Part shown: in pieces, positions 12,201 through 25,815 of the stretch
How the letters are laid out: every line of letters starts with the position of its first letter
Numbering within the stretch: the stretch's first letter is position 1
Assembly: GCA_034190875.2 (NCBI GenBank)
Contig: CM067348.1
Span: forward strand, 29,550,229 to 29,614,228
Reading direction: 5' to 3'
DNA from: Urechis unicinctus
Taxonomy: Eukaryota; Annelida; Polychaeta; Xenopneusta; Urechidae
DNA: 64,000 nucleotides
Notes under the pieces: generated by a model
Seen by the model: only the letters and a program-made list of their open reading frames with translations
Database searches by the model: none
Told to the model about the DNA's origin: nothing
Position numbers and translations under genes: made by a program

Positions 12201-15200
12201 TAAACAAAACGGCATGTAGATATTGGCATTGAATATCGTTGGTCAGGATGAAGCTTACTTACATGGTAATACAATTCATATATTCTATATTTCTTAATAC
12301 ATGATCATGCCTAGTCGGAAGATGAAACGCTTCCTCACTTATATTCCTCAATATTTATGAACTAGGTACTTTATTTGATTGTTTGCTTATGTTTTATTCA
12401 GCATCTAGCTTTTCTGGCCTTGCAGATGGAATCAATCCTGGCATGCCATAGGCCACATGTAGACGATTATGAGATGGCACGTTTATTGCTTGGCTCCTGC
12501 TGCGTCGTATTCAATAACATGTTTTGCGTAGAAATGATCAGCAATGGTAATATTTCCGCTAAAACCAATTGAAGCCTCATAATTCTAACGCTGGCTATGA
12601 GTGTGCGGTTCCGCAAAGCTCGCTGTCTTTGCGGCTGTTTTGTCCAGCTGTCAGGCGTTACCCAGAAAACGTAGGGATAACATGGATTGGTAACAGTTCT
12701 ATTATAATTTGTCGAATCTGGTTGATAAAAGCAGTATGCAAGCCGCCAGGGACAGCACAAAACATCAACAACAGACTTTTGCAATAGACTTGTATGCATC
12801 AAAGCCGTTCGTAACACCGTTTGTTATCCATACACGGTAGTTTCTGTTGTTACGGTTGCCCTAGTGACAAAAAAGTTATTGGCACGGAGGGTTATTCGTT
12901 CAATACATGGAGCTCGGAATTGTGTCGTATTTATCTATTTAGCTGGTTTCTGAGTCTTTTGAAACATATTTTCAGCACAATACATATACGTTTAGCTATC
13001 ACATCGTTGCATGTCTGCGGAATTAGTGAAAATGGTTAAGTTGCAACTAAATGTTTGATGGTACACAAACATATTTTCGAACCAATCTTTTGCATAAAGA
13101 ATTTATATTTCAGACATTCTCTTGTTTTGTACAAAACATTTGTACTTGCCATCATAATACCACTGATGCTGATACTCTGGTTAGCAACGTACGCTCTGTG
13201 CTGAGGCATCAGCATTGAGGAGTATTAATGACCTGATTGCATCGATGCATGCAGATGATGGACGCATCGACATCTTAGTGAATCTTCAGATGTCCGTCGG
13301 ATGGTGTTCTATTGTTAGGTTGTGGGAAGGCATATAAATGGTGCATATTATTTAAGCCTGACATTTGCTATAAATACCTGGGATCAATCGAATTATCGCC
13401 TGTGTCAGGGCCCCATTATAATGGGATGCGGAATATTCATTGGCCTGGAACATGTTTCGTTAAATTGGAATTTTATTAAATGAAACTTATCTATATTTTA
13501 GTGGATAGATAACATCTAATAAAGATTCTCAGGGTTGTTTAGCGATGTGACTAATTCAACCACATCATTTGCAAAAAGAATTGTAAATTGCCTTTTCAGC
13601 AAAAATGGGTGTTTGCACTGCTTATTGAATATTAGCAGAATTAACCAGACAAGATAAATTTATAATTTATCAACACTGAGCGCGCGTATATTTGACATTA
13701 GCCTACACGGGTGACCATAAGCTGTTGATTGGTAAAAAAATTGTGACTTTAGTTTAAGAAGGTCGAAGCCCTGTGGAAATATAACTGACAATCGCGATGT
13801 AATAATATATGAGATGTAGAACCACAAAGGCCGGTACAATATTGCTCATCCTGCTGACTATAACGTTTCATCACACCAGACCATTAATAATGGTGACATT
13901 TACTCTCACCACTCTGCCTCTCATAAACAAGTGAAGTAGTTCAATTGATTATGATTGATTACGAGAATACACAGTAACGATATGCCTCTTGTCGGACTTA
14001 GCGTTTTTCTCATGATTTACAAATTGGATCGTGGGTGTTCCGATACGTGTGTTTGAGATGAAGTACGGTGATGTAATTTTATATGCGTTTAACGAAGGCA
14101 AAACAGAACAAAGCACAATAAGCCACGATGTCTGGATCACTAATTTTGCAGCCCCCCCCCAAAAAAACCAATTAGCGTCATTTGAAAGATTGCTTCAGTT
14201 GTTATGTTTTGAATCACGTGGGATTCAATCATCAATATGCCCGCTGCATCATCTCGATTTATCGTGGCGTGCGCTGTGTGGTTTTGTAAACATAGATTGC
14301 CGTTTTTCTTAACAAAAACCTAGTGACTATGCATACTCAATAGTAATGAGAAACGCATGTGCAATGGACCCGAACTCCCCACTCGATTCAACTGTGAATA
14401 CGACATTGACTTGGATATTACGATTGCCCGCCTCAAGTATGAGCAGCGCACAATTATATTTCGAACGATTATCACATTAACATTGTCACTGCATTCGTGT
14501 AATGCAATGATCTATTCGATCTTAAAGTGATGTTGTAGAACATAGATGTTTTCTTGCACTCACATAGATACTGCAGAAACCAGCCTATGCAACCATTAAT
14601 AAAACACTGCACGACAGTAGAAGTGGTTTTACTAGGACAAACTTTTTTACAACGCATCTACAAATACTTACATTTTTGTAAAATCAGTCTGCAAAATGAG
14701 AACTTACCATACTCATGTAAGTTAATTGGCTCACTCAGATTAATTAAATAATAGACAGCTGTGCCAAACGAGCAATGGATTTGACGCTAATCCGACTGTA
14801 CAGACTGATGGCTTGGCAGCAATCGTTTCATTATGTCTAGACGATGATGGTGATTCATGGGTATGAATGCATTGGCTAGTTTTAGTTAACATATTCTAGT
14901 TCACGTCATTTTATCAGGACTGGAAAGTTTGTAAACTGTATAACTGTATATGATTCACATGTAATGTGTATTCTCATAGTGCGTCGTGGAGTGTCAGCAA
15001 TGAACATCGCATTGGCTTGTGTCCCGGTGAGATGGTGATTAAGAAACCGATACATATATGATCACTAAGTCAGTGGAACTCCCCCGAAATGGCATCTTTA
15101 TCCAACTGGTATTAAACCACATTTACTTGGGAAATATATCTTTTTAACTGAATAATTAAGTACACACCACCTGCGGCATATCATGACAGCGTCATGTGTC

Positions 15201-15900
15201 ATCGCTTGATGCTACATTATTAGGTGACTAAATACAGCGACATCCATAAAACTATTGGACGAAAAAGCACATCTGTAACCATGAGAGTTTGTCCATCGTA
15301 TTTATATAGAAAAAAGGATACTGAAGACAGCTATTGATGTAAATTGACCCGGGTCATGTGGTGCTTTAATGTGCCATTATCGTCATGTCATCTATCCTGT
15401 ACAATTCGGCGAATTAACCTATACCGGTTGTGTACCCAATAAAGGCCGATTATCAATACAGGTGGCAAAATGGCATCACCTGAAGATTAATGCATGTGCA
15501 CATTGTATACACGGCAAGCAACAAAAGTGTCAAAATTTTCTGCTTGCACTACCTCTATAAGCCACCAGCTAATATTGCACAATACCTAAATGAAATGTAC
15601 TACTGAGTTTTGCGGCGATACATACAGCGAGGAAGTATCGTAACGGTGATAGACGACGGTGACTGTAATACATCTACCGCTCCCTTATATGTCGTAACCC
15701 ACCGCTGCGTACTGGCTACACATTCATCAATTGATTGCATATCGAGGAATTAGAAGGAAAATCTGGACAGCTTATGGCCCTGACGAGAGGAACGGTAATC
15801 TTGATTTTTTAAACACACGTCTATGACAATTCACCCATATAACAAGGGGAAATGAACCCCCAACATCAAGCAGTTTTGTCTTATGACTGATGTTCTGGGA
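9298..15900. other. Long non-coding interval
   Basis: About 6.6 kb without a supported gene. The longest frames (107 codons at 9836-10159 minus, 116 codons at 12467-12817 minus) are within chance expectation for this base composition, have no family resemblance and are overlapped by opposite-strand frames. A C9A7 homopolymer pair lies at 14152-14167. I find no tRNA, terminal repeats or internal duplication. Confidence 0.5.
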
Positions 15901-15949
15901 AACGGTAACAGGTGAACATGATGCCGAGTATTGTTAACAAGCTAAGACA

Positions 15950-17167
15950 TCGACTATGATAAAAAACAGCGATACATTAGGTGACAAATTACCAGGATAG
16001 TAAATATAATACCTTATAATAACACTGGTCATATGAATTATTGGCGGCCTAAGAGTGAGAGCCGTTAATGAGAGCAATACATACAATCATAGCAAGTGGC
16101 TATTTATGACAATTTATGAGGAGATTCAATGCAATACTTTATCTAACTGCTCGTATAACAAACAAGTATTGGTTTAGGAAGCAACCTCTGGTTTAATAGT
16201 TCGAAATATGTAACTGAGCATCGGCATATTGTAGATGTCAAATTGTCGTTATAGTTGCATGTGGAGTTATTGAAATGTTTGGTACAGCCTTGTTTATACT
16301 GTGAACTATTTTATAAGCCTCGTGTTCTGTTAAACGTTATGGGACATCAGTGCTTCTCCGCTAAGCAGGCACAGCGCAATTTATTAGGGCCAGGCGATAA
16401 TTGATCAAGGTTGTCGCAGTCTTATAGCTTTATTATGATCCGTTAAATTTAATGCACAACAGTCTAAAAAAAGGTGATTGCTTGCAGCGGTTTCAGCAAA
16501 AAACAATTTGTAATCAGCTTTCAGTGTTTCCGGTGCCAAATGGCGAGACGGCTTAAACTTGCATTTTGCACATTGTTGGTTGGATACTTGAAACCATCAT
16601 GTATATTCAAATTTTAACGCTGTGTAAGGCACAGAGAATGGTAGATACTTTTAGTCAACAAAAGGCGGATTAATTATATTATATGCGTATTCTGTAATGT
16701 ACAACATGTATTTCGTCTCTAGGATTGAGGTCCACCCAATGCTGTTGATCGCTACCGCGGCCATTCATTTTCATTTGCAAATGGGCAGGGCACTTTGGAA
16801 TGATTGGGATTTATGCGTGGAGACGCCATTTGTATAAAATATAAGGGCAAATGCCACAATTGATCAGATTAGCGTAATGGACCTGAATAAAATGTGATAG
16901 AGCATAGGTTGGAGATATCAAGTCTGCTCTACATTCCAGTCGAAACCCCCATGCAGTCAATCAAGGTAATTGCAGCTAGTTACCTGTCTCGCGACTGAAT
17001 ATCCCGCCTATATTCACTAATCAATGAAGCGTAAGAATATTCTTAGTCACCAATATTCTCACGTTCGCACAAACACAAACATACACACACACATACACAC
17101 ACACAGATACACACATCCTCACACATCAACACACTCACACATGCAGATGTACACATATATGTATACA

Positions 17168-17256
<89 letters not shown>

Positions 17257-18010
17257 ATATATATATTTATATATATATATTTATGTATATATATATATAT
17301 ATTGATGCTAGCAAATGGTTTGTCTGTGTTTGTTTATAGCTTTTATCATAATTGTAACTGAAATTAGTTTTTGCAATTCAAATTCCTTCAAATTAAGTGT
17401 TACAATAACAGAAAGACGAAAGTTTTGTGTATGCGGTATATATAAAGAAATCATGTACTCGCGTGCCAAGGGTCGTTCGGTGGACATAGTGTGATATTTA
17501 AATTTCAACACAAAAACACACTAGAGAACTGCACCGCCGCTGGGTTTCATGTGGTTAGCCTATTTCGCGCATAGTGTAGAAAAAAACTGTACAAATTGCT
17601 GAATTGTATAAAAGCTCAATGCGTTATTTATTTCGGTGCGTATAATCTATCCAACGGTAGTAAACACACACGAACTTTAGTGGTCAGGCCACGTGATTGT
17701 ACCGATATCGATTACTGGTTAGTGGAAGTTGTCAGTTCCAATATGCATGAGCATAAACTCCAGCCCTGATATTAGTATACGCTGAAGTTGAGGATATTTT
17801 AAGGTATCATGATACACCTTAGCAACATTGAATGATTGGTAACATTCGCCATATACGCAAGCCCAGCACAGAGGCCGACGAAAAAAATTGATGCTTTGGA
17901 CGAACTGTGCTCCCATTTGGCCATTAAGTGCCGTTGCAATGGCGGATTGATTTATGCCATCCAAGAATGATAATATCCCGTTTCTTGGGTTGCATTATTA
18001 ATTGAGTGCG
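15950..18010. repeat. Diverged partial copy A0 of duplication family A
   Basis: Two stretches are related to the larger copies. Around 16100-16180 (ACAATT-ATGAGG, ATGCAATAC) matches A2 at about 37400-37450. The segment 17460-17990 matches A1 at about 24620-25470 and A2 at about 39660-40210, sharing GGTCAGGCCAC, AGTGTGAT, CTGATATTAGTATACGCT and GAGGCCGACGAAAA. Similarity is clearly lower than between A1 and A2. The (CA)n/(TA)n array at 17.07-17.30 kb sits inside it. A minus-strand frame at 17719-17964 (81 codons, no early ATG) is open only in this copy. Confidence 0.65.
17070..17302. repeat. (CA)n then (TA)n microsatellite
   Basis: An ACACAC-rich segment to about 17150 passes into a long TA array. 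The plus-strand frame through it (17024-17305) is a repeat artefact. Confidence 0.95.
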
Positions 18011-18619
18011 CAAAAATCCAGCCGATGGCACGGTCGTATAGTATGATTTCTTAGATATAGTGTGGTGAGAGTTTTTGTACTTGATCCTTGTCATGTTTGT
18101 CGTCCATTTGACATGGCAACCCAGCGGCAGTGTCTGACTTTACAGACGTTCAGATTGCCCGTCTAAGTCAGAAACTAGAAACGCCACCCAGATTAACCTT
18201 TTTTCAAGCGCCACCCCTGTTCAACAACCGCAATGTGTGCTTGATATTGGGCCGTTCCATAGTCTAACCATGTTAAAGCTGCGCTGCTTGGTGAGTGACT
18301 TCTAAAATCGACATGGAAGTATGGTGATATTGAAACACAGCAGTTAAAGCATGGCTTGCCGGCGACAAATGAAACACAGCTGAAATGTAATGTTCAGCAG
18401 TCAGGCTTGTACAATGTGGAGGCACTTTGACCGTCACTAGTTGATCCAAACGCCAACTAGGTCATGGAATACACCATTCCAAGAAGTTGGAGAAAATTTA
18501 TGAACTTCTTGTTCCGGTGCATGTAGTGGCAATGGGGAGCTAGTTATCTAATGAGCAATTGCAAGGCGCAGCTGTCAGTTCTGATACATACATGGGACAA
18601 AAAACGTTTGTTTTATGTT

Positions 18620-18638
18620 AATATATATTAATACATAT

Positions 18639-18727
<89 letters not shown>
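18620..18727. repeat. (TA)n microsatellite
   Basis: About 100 bases of nearly perfect TA repeat, flanked by ordinary AT-rich sequence. Confidence 0.95.
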
Positions 18728-21460
18728 CTTGAGATCACCAGGCCATTACTTACTTAAAAAAGGCACATTATGATAGGAATAGCTTTACGATCAACATGAA
18801 TAAAAGGAAGGAACAGAATCATGTTGGTGCATAGGACACCACCAAGCTCTCTATATAAGGGCCCGTCCAGTTTCACTTAGTATTGCTACACAAATACACG
18901 TATTGATATATAAATCACACTCTATCACACCGAGTGTCAAAAATAATAGCCTTTGCTCGCGGCCATATGGGTCATATTTGTAGAGGAAGTACGTTTTTCC
19001 TCTTAGTATGAGAAATATGGAAAGCAAAAACAATGGTTTTACTTTATATTTATAGAACAACAAACAGCGGATGACATATGTACAAAATAACAATTGAGCT
19101 AATTTCCCAAAGGCATGGTCTGAAGTTATGGCAATGTAGACGGTTGCAATCATGCTAAGCCAACAAATGGTTTAAAAGGTAACAAAAATGCGGTCACGCG
19201 TCTTAAAGCAGTATTGCGATATTTGTTTTACACTTTTGTCTGTATTATTTGACAACCTCTACCCTGCTGTAATCAGTTTATAATACACTGTCAAATGCGG
19301 CGCATATTTAACATTGATATACATAGGCATCCATGCAAGTTAAGGCCTATACTATTATGTATTTTAGCACCAGTTGAAGCTCTTCAAAACATTTGCTCTG
19401 ATTGCGTTAATATATTAACACAGGAACTGTCGATATGTAGACTGATATGTTGGAGTGTAACTTAACATTACATTTAGCGAATGAATATCTGCATTTGTTT
19501 AAAAACAAAAGGATCAAAATAACATCTCGAACATGTACTGTTTTTGTGTTCATTGACTATGACATGTTGCAAAATATTTCCTTCTTAAAACCTAGCATAA
19601 ATAATCAACCTTAAACATCCTATGTGTTGGGGCAGTTCGTTTGTCTCACTTGACTAAATCAACAAAGTTAAGAAGCAATGGCAATGGAAGACTCGTGTTG
19701 ATGTAACATTTAAGCGGTACGTTTATGCAGTCACAGTGAATTTAGCGATGAGTCGGTATTATAGTCATGCTCATGTGTCGTGTATCTCAAAGTATAAATA
19801 ATTCCTTGTAGCTTTGCACTTACCGACGATTGTGAAAATTTATCGTTGATGTTCCGGTCAGTTATCTTATCAGTGCTCGAGATCATTCATGGACGACTTG
19901 CGGTACTAAACCTGATTATAACTTGGTCTGTCCTCCTCAACCGAGAATGCTTCGATCGTGGTGCAGTGCTCTTGCAGTTCGTATGAGATTTGCAGAGCGA
20001 AAAGTGATTGTTACGCGTTGGGAGTCATGTGGCTCACTGCAGGCGATGTATCCACATCCTAATCATTTCAAGGGAAACGTGCATTGCTAGCTAGTATGAT
20101 TTCTGTGATGTAGATAGATAACAGATTATATGATTACAATTCGTTCAAACATAGCACCATGTAACCAACATTAAACAATTGGGCCAACGAAGTGTGAGTG
20201 ATCCTGGAACTTGAAGCCTACTTGTGTACTCTTACGCGTAGGTTAACATATAATCAAAAGGCTTAGACGTTTGTTCATGGATTCAGTTGTAATTATTTGT
20301 ATTGGGAGCATATTTAATGATGTTGCACAACTTCACGAAACATAAAAACTTCGTGCGTTTGTTGGATAGAGTTGGGCAGTACTGCAGCATTTGGAAAATG
20401 AGAGATATTCTGGTGAATGTGTTAGCATTATGATAATCGTAGTGTTACACCCATTGAATCACGTGGAATGCTGCATTAGCAACGAAGCATAATGTACATT
20501 GTGTGTTCGAAAGTAGAAACCCTCATTAAGCTATGAATTATGTAGTAACATTCTTAATGATACTCACATAATTGGCTTAAAATTTCAAAGCAAATACCCG
20601 GTGAAATTCGGTCTTTTTCGCGTTAATTATGCTTTATATGTCTCTTAATACGTATTGTTATGATAATATACGGGCAGGGACATATTTCTATACTTGCTGG
20701 GGTGATTGCGCCCTTTTTTGATGGTAAATGCAAATTCAGTTTACCTTACATTGAAATCGCGTCTCCTGTGACGTAGCAGAACAACTTACTTTGATAGTTA
20801 CATGGCATAATTTCATCAAGCCAAGATATTTGACTTCAACTTAAAACTGCTGCATCAGTATGCTGGCCATATTACGCTTTTATTGCGCATTGTACAGAAA
20901 TACTGATAAGATAGTAACAACTCAAAAACTGGTTTCATCTGGTTTAAGTACGTAAACAATATTGTTTATATGGTATTTTGCGTTATCTGTGCAATCTGTC
21001 CTAAACTGTGACGAAATATAGTTTCTAGCATATAGGTCATTTGGATAGTCCAATGTAGGAACCTTGAACAAACCAAATGAATACAATTTTATCTAACGTC
21101 AGCCCTAGAACGATTGCTTATGCTTTGTTATTACGCGGCATTGCATTATGTCGACAATGATCTAGATTATTCAGGCTATGTGCGTAAATCATCTGCTTAA
21201 GTCCCGACTTAAGTTCCTACCGTCCGTCATTTGCTTTGGTTGAAACTTCATATTTTGTCGCATCTACTTTCAATAAGCGTAAACAAAAGTGACGAGCCAG
21301 ATAATAAGATCAATGTGGCTATGATCTCTTTATTTAATTGGTTATACCATTCGTTTGTCTATAATAACATAAAAGCGTAGATTTCGCGTTCAAACATTGC
21401 ATAACTCCCCATTTCAATCATGGTATAATATGTAGGCATATATTACAAAAATGTGGTTGA
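18728..21460. other. Non-coding interval
   Basis: About 2.7 kb between the TA array and copy A1. The one longer frame (18851-19153 minus, 100 codons) is at chance length and has no family resemblance. Nothing else identified. Confidence 0.5.
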
Positions 21461-22192
21461 CTCATCAAACTGCGTAAATAATGGTTCGGACATTTGCGAT
21501 TGATACCTAGGATAACACATTCGTGCTGGCGTTATAGATCACACAAATATACAGTTGCTTACATCTTGGTATTGATACATGGACCTTCCAGGAATAAAGT
21601 AGGTGCATGTAAGTAGTGAGGTACCGATTATGTGATGACGAACATTTAGAGAAACAGCTGAACCGATTACAGACTGAACCAACCGCAATTGTCACAACAA
21701 AGGACCGAAACTGCATGGGTCCACCTGAGTCATTTTTTTAAGGTGTCTATTGATAAGATTACACCGGCTCAGGAGCTATTTCGTGATGATAATGCATCAC
21801 GACTATCAAAGCAGAAGCAGATGCCCACAACTGGGATCATGATAGAAGTTGAATTCTGCTATATATGCATATCATTTCTACTGTTCTTCGGTCGTTCACA
21901 CACACAACAAAACATCTGTATTCGAAAACAGTAATCAATAGCCACACTGAATGGCCAAAATCAAGGCACGCACGCTGACCAGGTGATGTATATTCATGTG
22001 GCGATTATTATCCGACTTGTAGTTAGTTAAATGTATTGAACCAATTGATTAAATAGGTTAGATTACGCACAAATGGGTATTGTTCCGCTGTATTTAGCAT
22101 AATATATAGCTTAATATCATACAGGGTACGTGGTTAAAATAGCCTAAAAAATGCATGTATTTTGTTTATAACTTGTAAATTATTTGCATCCT

Positions 22193-22540
22193 ATGAACCT
22201 TCGACGCCCCCAAAACACGCGAAAGGAAAACATGGCGATTGGGCACTGTGATTATACATATAGCAATCTTACGTTACTCCTTATGAAACTAACACTTTTG
22301 CCCTTAAACCCTATCGAATCCGCCTCAAATATTTGCGCCCCATGGGCTATGTTTCTTAGTACGGATTTGCATGATCCGATTACACACCATCTGCGACAGC
22401 TGGTAAATACAATGCCGAGTATTTATCATTACCACACGTGTCATGTATTGCTATGCTTCATTTTCCAAACGGAAGTAAATGAAGGGTTTCAAAAACAGTC
22501 GCGGCCATACAAACTTTCCTATGACGCTAATACTACTTAA
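22193..22540 (+). CDS. Hypothetical 115-residue frame in copy A1
   Basis: An ATG-started frame beginning MNLRRPQNTRKE, unrecognised, with no signal peptide or domain visible. An octamer ATTTGCAT lies only bases upstream of the ATG in both copies. In A2 the same frame starts intact at 36294 but is broken by a 2-bp shift near 36450 and a TAG near 36530. After the shift, the A2 sequence still matches the A1 peptide closely, because the DNA there is about 97% identical, so protein-level selection is not shown. It may be a small gene decayed in A2 or a chance frame. Confidence 0.25.
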   Translation: MNLRRPQNTRKENMAIGHCDYTYSNLTLLLMKLTLLPLNPIESASNICAPWAMFLSTDLHDPITHHLRQLVNTMPSIYHYHTCHVLLCFIFQTEVNEGFQKQSRPYKLSYDANTT

Positions 22541-23114
22541 CAACATTTATATGTGACATCATCTCAAAATATGATTACATTGAGCTTTATATTTGAAAGC
22601 CGTATTAGAATCGTTGATAGCTATCAAACGATGAGCGCTTTAAGTCACGTGGAGTATCGACAACAATTACCAAAATACTGCAATATGTGATATTGTGCCC
22701 GTTAATAACATGCGTCAGTGAATCGCATAGTAAAAAAGCTTAAGATGTAATTATAATGCTAATCGCACGTTGATAGCTCTTCTTGTCAGAAAAAGACGGC
22801 AAACAGCTAAATTAGCCTTGTCGGATGAAAACCATGCACACTTACCACGATTCCTTATTTACAAACTCTCACAAGTAAGCATTCGACATAAGCAGAACAA
22901 TTGGTATCAGTATTGGTTTCGGCAACATGTCATGTGGAAAGACATATTATAAAATACTGGGACGTCAGTATTGTGCCATGACGCAGATTACTATGTATAT
23001 GATTATAATGCTGATGTGAAAAATTATAAACATTTAGCGTAACATTTGGAGTATCGAAAACAATTGCCAATATCCTGCAATATGTGATATTGTGCCAGTT
23101 AATAACAAGCGACA

Positions 23115-23309
23115 GTGAATCGCTATCGCGCGTTGAGGAATCTCGCTAACACATCTTATCCTTTCCATTCGTTTCTTTATGATATGACGTCATTTGATGA
23201 AGACTGTGAGACGCCGTTAAACGAGGCCTGCATACGCGTTGTAATACAGGCACAAGCTGGCTCGAAATATCCAATTGAACACCCGCATGCGTGTGTGCTT
23301 TCTTTGTGA
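23115..23309 (+). pseudogene. Truncated copy of the A2 147-codon frame
   Basis: It shares the first part of the A2 frame at 37851 (FDEDCETPLNE and IRVV are common to both), then diverges abruptly at 23244 and stops at 23309 after an unrelated tail. The in-frame ATG at 23184 overlaps a perfect CRE octamer TGACGTCA (23185-23192). It appears to be a rearranged remnant if the A2 version is ancestral, but the direction of change cannot be told from two copies. Confidence 0.4.
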
Positions 23310-23850
23310 TGTATTGTAGCTATAGTTGCTGGGACCAATTACAGATTGTATCATTCCGGATGAATTAAAAATCATTATAATATTATTATGTTTAACCTGG
23401 CATGAAAATGAGTGTTGAATAAATGTTGTGGGCATGTATTCTTGATACGCATTGAAGTTTACTCTTACTTTGGTGGCTATGGCAGTTCTCAAAATGACCG
23501 CTATAAATGAGTGTTTATAGGCGCTCTAAATTACTGGCTGGAAATAATACATTTGGCAATTTAGCCATAATACCTTTATCGAGCGAAGTAGAATGGCATT
23601 TTGCAAAATACCAAATAACCTAAAAAGGAGTACAATTTTTTTTTATATTGCTGTGGCTATTTAACTTGAATGTGTTTCTGGACTTCAACTGATGCGAAGG
23701 GCCGTAAAACTGAAATGTGGCGTAAATCGACGTAATGTGACGTAAATTGCCGTAGTTGTGGTTAATTTACGGACCATAAGCTGCTTCATTTAGCTGCAAA
23801 GAGCCAAAACCTAGTGCCACGACTGTCCCACGTTGTGTAAGTCATATATA

Positions 23851-23862
23851 GGGGGGGGGGGG
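23851..23862. repeat. G12 homopolymer
   Basis: Twelve G in copy A1. The aligned position in A2 has six G. Slippage therefore took place after the duplication. Confidence 0.9.
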
Positions 23863-23973
23863 ATACTAAGATTGGGCGGGATGGGGATTCACAGCCTGAT
23901 ACATACGGCGTTACTTAATGCCATTATTCCTCATCCTAATCATACGGTTTTGAAGTCGGCAGGTGACTCCGAC

Positions 23974-23989
23974 AGTCCGACGTCGGACT
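23974..23989. other. Perfect 16-bp palindrome in a 99% conserved block (A1)
   Basis: AGTCCGACGTCGGACT equals its own reverse complement. Two more CCGAC/GTCGG half-arms lie just to its left (from 23954), so the segment could fold into a compound hairpin or bind a dimeric factor at GACGTC. It is unchanged in A2 at 39024-39039, inside a 180-base block with only one mismatch between copies. Confidence 0.6.
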
Positions 23990-25149
23990 CCATGATATTA
24001 CTCTCAAAGCTTATTTACGATTTTATTTAGTTGTGACGAGTTTGTTATTCTCCATGTGTCTCCCAACAATCGGATATGCTCTTTAATAAGCTGCCGTGCG
24101 ATAATACAGACAGATACATATTCACAAAAAGCATGTTTAGGGATAGTGCTATTTGTTGATGTAGTGAGCAAATCAGTCAGCCATGCAATAATGTGGCCTT
24201 CGGCAGATATCCATTGAAATGAATCTCACCATATAATGCATCGAGATGATGCATATACACGTCAAAGTAGGACAAGATTTGCAAATCGATTATCAGATAG
24301 CACACTTACACATAACAGCAAAGTCTGAATACATTGATGAGATAGGATGCGCCGGCAGGGTTATGTCCAGCAGAAGGCATATTTGATGTTTAGCCCATCG
24401 AGCTTCTAATGGTGCACTATAAACTTTTCCTGGGCTTATGATTAATGGACATAACAAGGCGCGGGTAGATGGCTAGCGGTTGATTTAACAAGGTTACTCC
24501 CAGAGCGCTTATCTTTTGTTATCTCAACTGGAATTAACTCAGAAAATATATAACACTGCGAAAAGTTACCAGGAAAAACCGCAAATGTAGTTAGTATTTA
24601 AAATAACGATTGTTTGGAAGTGGCGCACTTGCACGCCAAATGCTGTGCAGTGGGCAAAGTGTGATCAATTAATATGAACACCAAAACACATTAAAAAACA
24701 GCACGGCTGCTGGAATTTCTGGGCTTCGCCATTTTTGCACATATTGTAGAAAGAAAAGTCACTTTCATTTCAAATTGTTGAATAATTAATCAGCTCAACG
24801 CATTATTTAATTCGGTTGCAAGTAATCTATACACCAGTAGTACACACAGGCACTCTAGGGGTCAGGCCACTTGTTCTGCGCTGATGTAAGTATCAAATAC
24901 TTGTTTGCGTGTGTTGACGGTTTAAATATGCGTGTGTTTGCAACATACAACCCTGATCTTAGTAAACGCTAAAGTTAAGGATTTTGTTATGGAATCATGA
25001 TGCAGAACACACTTTAGCAAAATGTAGTGATTGGCAACATTCGCTCAAGTGAGTAAATATAACTATGTCAATACTGAGGCCGACGAAAATGTTTTGCATG
25101 AGCAGTGTTCGTATTTAGCTATTAACTGCCATTCAGTGCAAATTTCTGT

Positions 25150-25470
25150 CTAATAAATAGGCTAAACGCGATTCCGGCGTAATTTGACGGGTTGAATATG
25201 CATTTGTATACAGCATACAACACTGATATAAGCATACTCTAAAGTTGAGGACTTTGATACAGGTGTAACTTTGCAACCAGTAATGATTGGGATCATTCGC
25301 CATTCACTTAATTAAGTGGATAAAACTATTTTAATACTGAGGCCGACTAACAATGTGATGTTTTGCACGAAATGTGTATCTGCTATGCCATAAGTTGCCA
25401 TTGCAATGGTGGATTGACTTAGGCCAACCAAGAATGATAATGTCTCGTTTCTGGTATTGCTTTATAAATT
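25150..25470. repeat. Internal tandem relative within A1
   Basis: This part repeats the immediately preceding 24950-25140 segment in diverged form: CAACACTGATATAAGCATACTCTAAAGTTGAGGA parallels the earlier CAACCCTGATCTTAGTAAACGC-AAAGTTAAGGA region, and both end with GAGGCCGAC. A2 has only one such unit, so A1 gained one or A2 lost one. Confidence 0.6.
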
Positions 25471-25815
25471 CGTTGAGCAATTTATCAGTACATTTAAAAG
25501 CAACTGACATGTCGACTCCTTTACATTAACGCAAATGGCATTCTAGAAACACACTGTCCTTCGACTAAGCATTGTTACACTGGACGCATGCGAGATAGTC
25601 ATCTACGATTGGTACCAGGGTGTAGCCACCATTTGTTTTTTTATTGGTCATGTGCTCCTTAAGCGCACCTGCCCCTGCTACTTCAGGATGCTTCACCACT
25701 TGCTTTCTTTGTAGCTCAGAGAGCGCTTACGCTGGAGTTGCAAAACAAAGCTATTATTAGAAAGGATTATGCTAAAGATCACTTGTTTTCAAGCCAGACT
25801 GTAAATGACAAGCAG

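Larger units (their letters stand above)
21461..25815 (+). repeat. Segmental duplication copy A1
   Basis: This 4.35-kb segment is repeated in direct orientation at 35533-40605, about 14.1-15.1 kb away. Collinear blocks are 21461-23040, 23120-23244, 23718-25140 and about 25640-25815. A1 lacks the roughly 700 bases that A2 has at 37088-37790. In their place it has a short duplication of its own sequence (22650-22727 repeated at 23047-23124). Near-identical blocks (22381-22838, 23951-24130) sit among much more diverged parts. It contains a 115-codon frame at 22193 and a TGA-broken frame at 24066. No terminal repeats or target-site duplications are evident, so it looks like a segmental duplication rather than a mobile element. 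Confidence 0.85.

Noticed and set aside
12467..12817. 116-codon minus-strand frame
   Set aside because: Of expected chance length, contradicted by plus-strand frames over the same bases, no family resemblance and no splice context.
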